NCBI GenBank assembly: GCA_963836375.1
Contig: CAWIJK010000004.1
Span: 248,001 to 312,000 of the forward strand
DNA length: 64,000 bases
Source: CAWIJK01 sp963836375
GTDB lineage: Bacteria > Actinomycetota > Acidimicrobiia > Acidimicrobiales > RAAP-2
Direction: 5' to 3'
Shown here: in pieces, positions 61,199 to 64,000 of the stretch
How the letters are laid out: every line of letters starts with the position of its first letter
Numbering within the stretch: position 1 is the stretch's first letter
The notes under the pieces: generated by a model
Told to the model about the DNA's origin: nothing
What the model saw: the letters and a program-made list of their open reading frames with translations, nothing else
Databases searched by the model: none
Made by a program: the position numbers and the translations under genes

Positions 61199-62176
61199 GT
61201 GAGCACGGCGACGATCCCCGACACCTCGGGGAGGCACGCAGCCGACAGCCAGTGGGCCGTGGAGACCCACGGTCTGACAAAGCGTTTCGGCTCGAATGTC
61301 GCCGTCAACGGCGTGGAACTGTGCGTGCCGCGGGGATGTGCCTTCGGCTACCTCGGCCCGAACGGGGCTGGGAAGACCACTCTGATCCGGGTGCTCCTGG
61401 GGCTCACGCACGCCGACGCGGGCACCATGTCGCTCCTCGGTTACGAGGTTCCCAGGCACCGGGACCTGGCCCTGGCGCGGGTGGGTGCCATCGTCGACGA
61501 GCCCCGGTTCCACGGACACCTGACGGGGAGACAGAACCTGCAGATTCTCGCCGCCGCACGCGAGGCCGCGGCGAGGGACCGCATCCTGCCGGCGCTCGAG
61601 CGGGTGGGGATCCTCCACCGGGCCGACGACAAGGTGTCGAAGTACTCGATGGGCATGCGTCAGCGGCTCGGAGTTGCCGCTTGTCTGATAGGTGACCCCC
61701 AACTGCTGATTCTCGACGAGCCCATGAACGGTCTCGACCCGGCGGGGATGCGCGAGATGCGCGACATGATCCTCTCGCTGGTTGCAGAAGGCCGCACGGT
61801 CGTCCTGTCGTCCCACCTTCTCGACGAGGTCGAGCGAACATGCGACGCGGTGGCGATCGTGGACCGAGGCAACGTCATCCGCCAGGGTCCGATTACCGAA
61901 CTGCTTGCCGGAGCCTCGTTCGAGGTGCAGGTGGAATGCTCCGAACCCGACCGGGCCAAGGCCCTGCTCGACGCCACCACCATCGGAGCCCACTCCCAGA
62001 CCAGTCCGTCGGGCCTGAGCATCACGATGCCTACGGGGACCACGCGTGACGTCATCGCCGAGATCAACCGGGTGCTGGTAGAAGGAGGCATCTCGGTGTA
62101 CCGCCTCCAGGAGATGCAGGCGTCGCTCGAGGCATGGTTCCTCCAGGTCACGAGCCGACTGGGAGAAGCGGAATGA
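61199..62176 (+). CDS. ABC transporter ATP-binding protein
   Basis: 325 residues from GTG 61199. Walker A YLGPNGAGKTTLIRVLLGL, Q-loop region, signature YSMGMRQRLGVAA, Walker B LLILDEPMNGLDPAG and switch His in VVLSSHLLDEVE. This is the CcmA/DRR-type ATPase of antibiotic or lipid exporters with a C-terminal extension. Overlaps the permease gene by 4 bases. Confidence 0.95.
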   Translation: MSTATIPDTSGRHAADSQWAVETHGLTKRFGSNVAVNGVELCVPRGCAFGYLGPNGAGKTTLIRVLLGLTHADAGTMSLLGYEVPRHRDLALARVGAIVDEPRFHGHLTGRQNLQILAAAREAAARDRILPALERVGILHRADDKVSKYSMGMRQRLGVAACLIGDPQLLILDEPMNGLDPAGMREMRDMILSLVAEGRTVVLSSHLLDEVERTCDAVAIVDRGNVIRQGPITELLAGASFEVQVECSEPDRAKALLDATTIGAHSQTSPSGLSITMPTGTTRDVIAEINRVLVEGGISVYRLQEMQASLEAWFLQVTSRLGEAE

Positions 62177-63393
62177 CCACCCTTCCCACCGTGGGGGCGC
62201 CCGGCCCCGCTCCCGCCCCCGAGGCGGCGCCGGTGCGAATGGCCCGTGATCACCGAGGGTCGTGGATCCCGACCTGGCGCCTCATCACCACCCGGCTCAT
62301 GGAGCTGCGCAAGCGACGGGGCCTGATGATCGCCATGATCGTCGTGATCATCGGCATCCCGACGATCTTCTTGGTGGTCCGCCTCATCTCCCACGCCATC
62401 GACCCGAAGTCCTACGGCCCGGCCGGTGGGTACTCCATCTACACGAGCCTAGTGGCCGGCGTGATGTACGTCTTCGGCTTCATCATGGCCGCCACCCTCG
62501 GGTGCACGGCCGGATCCAGCGATCTCACCGACGGGATGTTCCGGCATCTCGTGGTGACCGGCCGTTCCCGGCTGGCGCTGTACCTTGCCAGGATCCCCGC
62601 CGGGTTGGCCGTCGTCTGGTCCCTCATCGCGGTGGGCTTTCTCATTGTCTGCGCCGTCTGTGTGTTCGCCGCCCCCACCCAGCTGAATTACGACGGGGCG
62701 GACGTGCCCGTCGGACTGTCCCAGGCAGGCCTGGAGGCATGGGCGGCCAATCACGCCAAATTGGTGATCTGCGACTTCAACTACAACGGGCCGGAGAATG
62801 TGGGCCTCGCCTGTGGCCCGAACGGTCCGGTCCCCAACGGTCCGCCCGCGGTGATCCAAACCGGCAAGGGACCAGGGTCGGTTGTGGGCCCAGCTCTTGG
62901 AGCCGGTTCTGTCAAGAAGGCCACGCCGTCGGAGATCAGAGCCGCGGCCGTCATGATCGCACGGCAGAACTACACCGATTACACCCAGACCTTCCTCACC
63001 CCGTCGTATTCCCTGATGGTCAGATCAGGTTTGTGGCTCGAGCTCGAGGCGACCATCGGATTCATCGTCGGTCTCGGCCTGGCGTCGCTCCTCGGCCAGA
63101 GGACGGTGGCCGTGATCCTGATCATCGTGCTCGAGATCATCCTGACGCCGATCATCTCGACGCACGTCATTCCCCACTTCATCAACGCCGAGCGTGGCGT
63201 GGTCGGACTGGCCACCGATCACCTGGAGCCGGCTGGACTGCCCCTCCAGTTCCACGGTGGGGGTGGCGGCGGCGGTCCCGGCGCCGCGTTGCTGGTGCCC
63301 GAGTCAAAAGAGGTGGCGATCGTCGTGATCGTCGTCTGGTTGGTGGGCTGGACCATTCTCGGGGCCTGGCGCATGATGACCCGGGACGCCTGA
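62173..63393 (+). CDS. ABC transporter permease (ABC2 type)
   Basis: 406 residues from ATG 62173. Basic N-terminus RLITTRLMELRKRRGLMIAM followed by IVVIIGIPTIFLVVRLISHA; then GVMYVFGFIMAATLGCTAGS and ARIPAGLAVVWSLIAVGFLI. A large extracellular loop (about 185-275) with Asn/Gly/Pro-rich sequence separates the halves. Three further helices follow. With the ATPase it forms a dimeric exporter under PadR control, as in bacitracin- or lantibiotic-type detoxification; the substrate is unknown. Confidence 0.9.
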   Translation: MTTLPTVGAPGPAPAPEAAPVRMARDHRGSWIPTWRLITTRLMELRKRRGLMIAMIVVIIGIPTIFLVVRLISHAIDPKSYGPAGGYSIYTSLVAGVMYVFGFIMAATLGCTAGSSDLTDGMFRHLVVTGRSRLALYLARIPAGLAVVWSLIAVGFLIVCAVCVFAAPTQLNYDGADVPVGLSQAGLEAWAANHAKLVICDFNYNGPENVGLACGPNGPVPNGPPAVIQTGKGPGSVVGPALGAGSVKKATPSEIRAAAVMIARQNYTDYTQTFLTPSYSLMVRSGLWLELEATIGFIVGLGLASLLGQRTVAVILIIVLEIILTPIISTHVIPHFINAERGVVGLATDHLEPAGLPLQFHGGGGGGGPGAALLVPESKEVAIVVIVVWLVGWTILGAWRMMTRDA

Positions 63394-63407
63394 CCCAGAT
63401 GCCCGGT

Positions 63408-63427
63408 ACGCCGGCCCAGCCCGGCGT
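63408..63427 (+). terminator. Hairpin after the PadR-ABC operon
   Basis: ACGCCGG (63408-63414) pairs with CCGGCGT (63421-63427) around a 6-base loop, 15 bases past the permease stop and 26 bases before the convergent oxidoreductase stop. Confidence 0.5.
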
Positions 63428-63453
63428 CCGCCCGCCTCCCCGCTCCTTCGTGG

Positions 63454-64000
63454 CTATCCCGCCGAGGCGGGCTGGTGGACCGCCGTGATCTTGCTGCGAA
63501 GTTCCTTCAGGGCAGCAACGTAGATCTCGGAGAACGTGGGGAAGGGCTGGATGGTGTCCCGCAGCACCTCGAGCGGCACCTTGGCCCTGATGGCCAGCGT
63601 GGCTTGCTGCAACCACTCGCCGGCCTCGGGCCCCAAGGCGTAGGCGCCGGTCAGCAGGCCGCCGTCGCTGAGGAGGGTCAAAAAGCCGTTGGCCTGTGCG
63701 TACGCGTGGTTGTAGGTGGCGGTCTTGGCCACCTCGGAGAGCGGGATGGTGGCACTGAAGGGGGCCTCTGCGGCGCCCACCGACGCCGCCTGGGGGTCCG
63801 TGTAGACGACGTCTGGAATGGCCTCGTAGACGGCTTCGCGGGACTCGCCCAGAATGTTGGAGGCAACGACCTCGCCCTGGTACTTCCCCACGTGGGTCAA
63901 CAGCCGCACACCGGTGACGTCGCCGATGGCCCACAGGCCCTCGCCGACCCGCAGGTGGGAGTCCACCGGGATGCCGTGCTTGTCTGCGTGGACGCCGACA
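63454..64000 (-). CDS. Pyridine nucleotide-disulfide oxidoreductase, C-terminal part
   Basis: About 182 codons, 5' end outside the window. Second FAD-binding motif LWAIGDVTGVRLLTHVGKYQG (Asp near the FAD) and the dimerisation domain: VVYTDPQAASVGAAEAPFS, AYALGPEAGEWLQQATLAIR and the terminal IQPFPTFSEIYVAAL. In true dihydrolipoamide dehydrogenases and mercuric reductases the end is a His-x4-Glu catalytic dyad (HAHPT-SE). Here it is IQPFPTFSE, where the His is replaced, so it is more likely a soluble transhydrogenase- or reductase-like relative. The redox-active disulfide cannot be checked. Confidence 0.85.
   Translation of the reverse strand, partial: VGVHADKHGIPVDSHLRVGEGLWAIGDVTGVRLLTHVGKYQGEVVASNILGESREAVYEAIPDVVYTDPQAASVGAAEAPFSATIPLSEVAKTATYNHAYAQANGFLTLLSDGGLLTGAYALGPEAGEWLQQATLAIRAKVPLEVLRDTIQPFPTFSEIYVAALKELRSKITAVHQPASAG

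Overview
The window is very GC-rich (about 75% in sampled lines around 26 kb and about 65% in sampled lines around 62 kb). It is densely packed, with many GTG starts and many 4-base start/stop overlaps. The gene content points to an Actinomycetota genome: class IV hormone-sensitive-lipase-type hydrolase, ECF sigma/anti-sigma pair, Mca/MshB-like PIG-L deacetylase, F420/flavin luciferase-like oxidoreductases, FadD19-like ligase, MMPL transporter and a PadR-HAAS-ABC operon. The overall mix would suit class Acidimicrobiia, but nothing here proves the class.

Layout. 1-6.4 kb: start of a GH13 enzyme, a frameshifted phytanoyl-CoA-dioxygenase-like gene, a branched-chain-type solute-binding protein, a zinc-ribbon membrane protein, an amidase lipoprotein and ahcY. 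6.4-9.6 kb: sigma, anti-sigma and hydrolase operon, then a PIG-L deacetylase. 9.6-14.9 kb: envelope-glycan set (membrane glycosyltransferase, sugar epimerase, two-module GT4 enzyme). 14.9-18.1 kb: LLM oxidoreductase, threonine aldolase, HAD phosphatase, thioesterase. 18.6-22.7 kb: thiolase, FabH-like synthase, nucleotidyltransferase and CDF transporter, all broken by about twenty frame changes. 22.7-24.5 kb: two short-repeat systems ahead of a GH43 gene. 24.6-34.4 kb: lipid/aldehyde catabolic genes (SDR, ALDH, FadD19-like ligase, LLM, TetR, SDR) with Tag glycosylase and small enzymes between them. 34.4-38.2 kb: minus-strand run D-threonine-aldolase-like, MFS, DJ-1/PfpI, DUF302. 38.4-40.8 kb: metY-metX. 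40.9-48.5 kb: isocitrate/isopropylmalate-type dehydrogenase, a RibD_C remnant, methyltransferase, esterase, MarR-MFS pair, VOC protein and a gutted GH92 gene. 48.6-53.1 kb: a zinc-ribbon/cyclase/ATPase giant next to a GNAT-AAA fusion. 53.3-57.2 kb: small membrane and secreted proteins. 57.2-63.4 kb: an MMPL/epimerase operon facing its TetR gene, then a PadR-HAAS-ABC operon with tandem operators. 63.5-64 kb: C-terminal part of a disulfide oxidoreductase.

Main observations. First, nearly every frame break between 0.8 and 22.3 kb resolves as a single extra base, and about twenty of them lie in 18.8-22.3 kb. This looks like insertion-type sequence error in otherwise intact genes rather than decay. 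The breaks at 42 and 47-48 kb mostly run the other way (missing bases) and coincide with real deletions. Second, the window holds several fine-scale DNA structures: a 13-bp repeat triplicating a start codon, a 17-bp repeat triplicating a stop codon, five TCCCCA boxes spaced by 22/21/22/11 bp, a 33-35 bp hairpin repeat, and PadR, TetR and MarR operators lying on promoters or start codons. Third, the GNAT-AAA fusion beside the zinc-ribbon cyclase-ATPase is the least conventional protein pair. I found no CRISPR array, insertion sequence, rRNA or tRNA.
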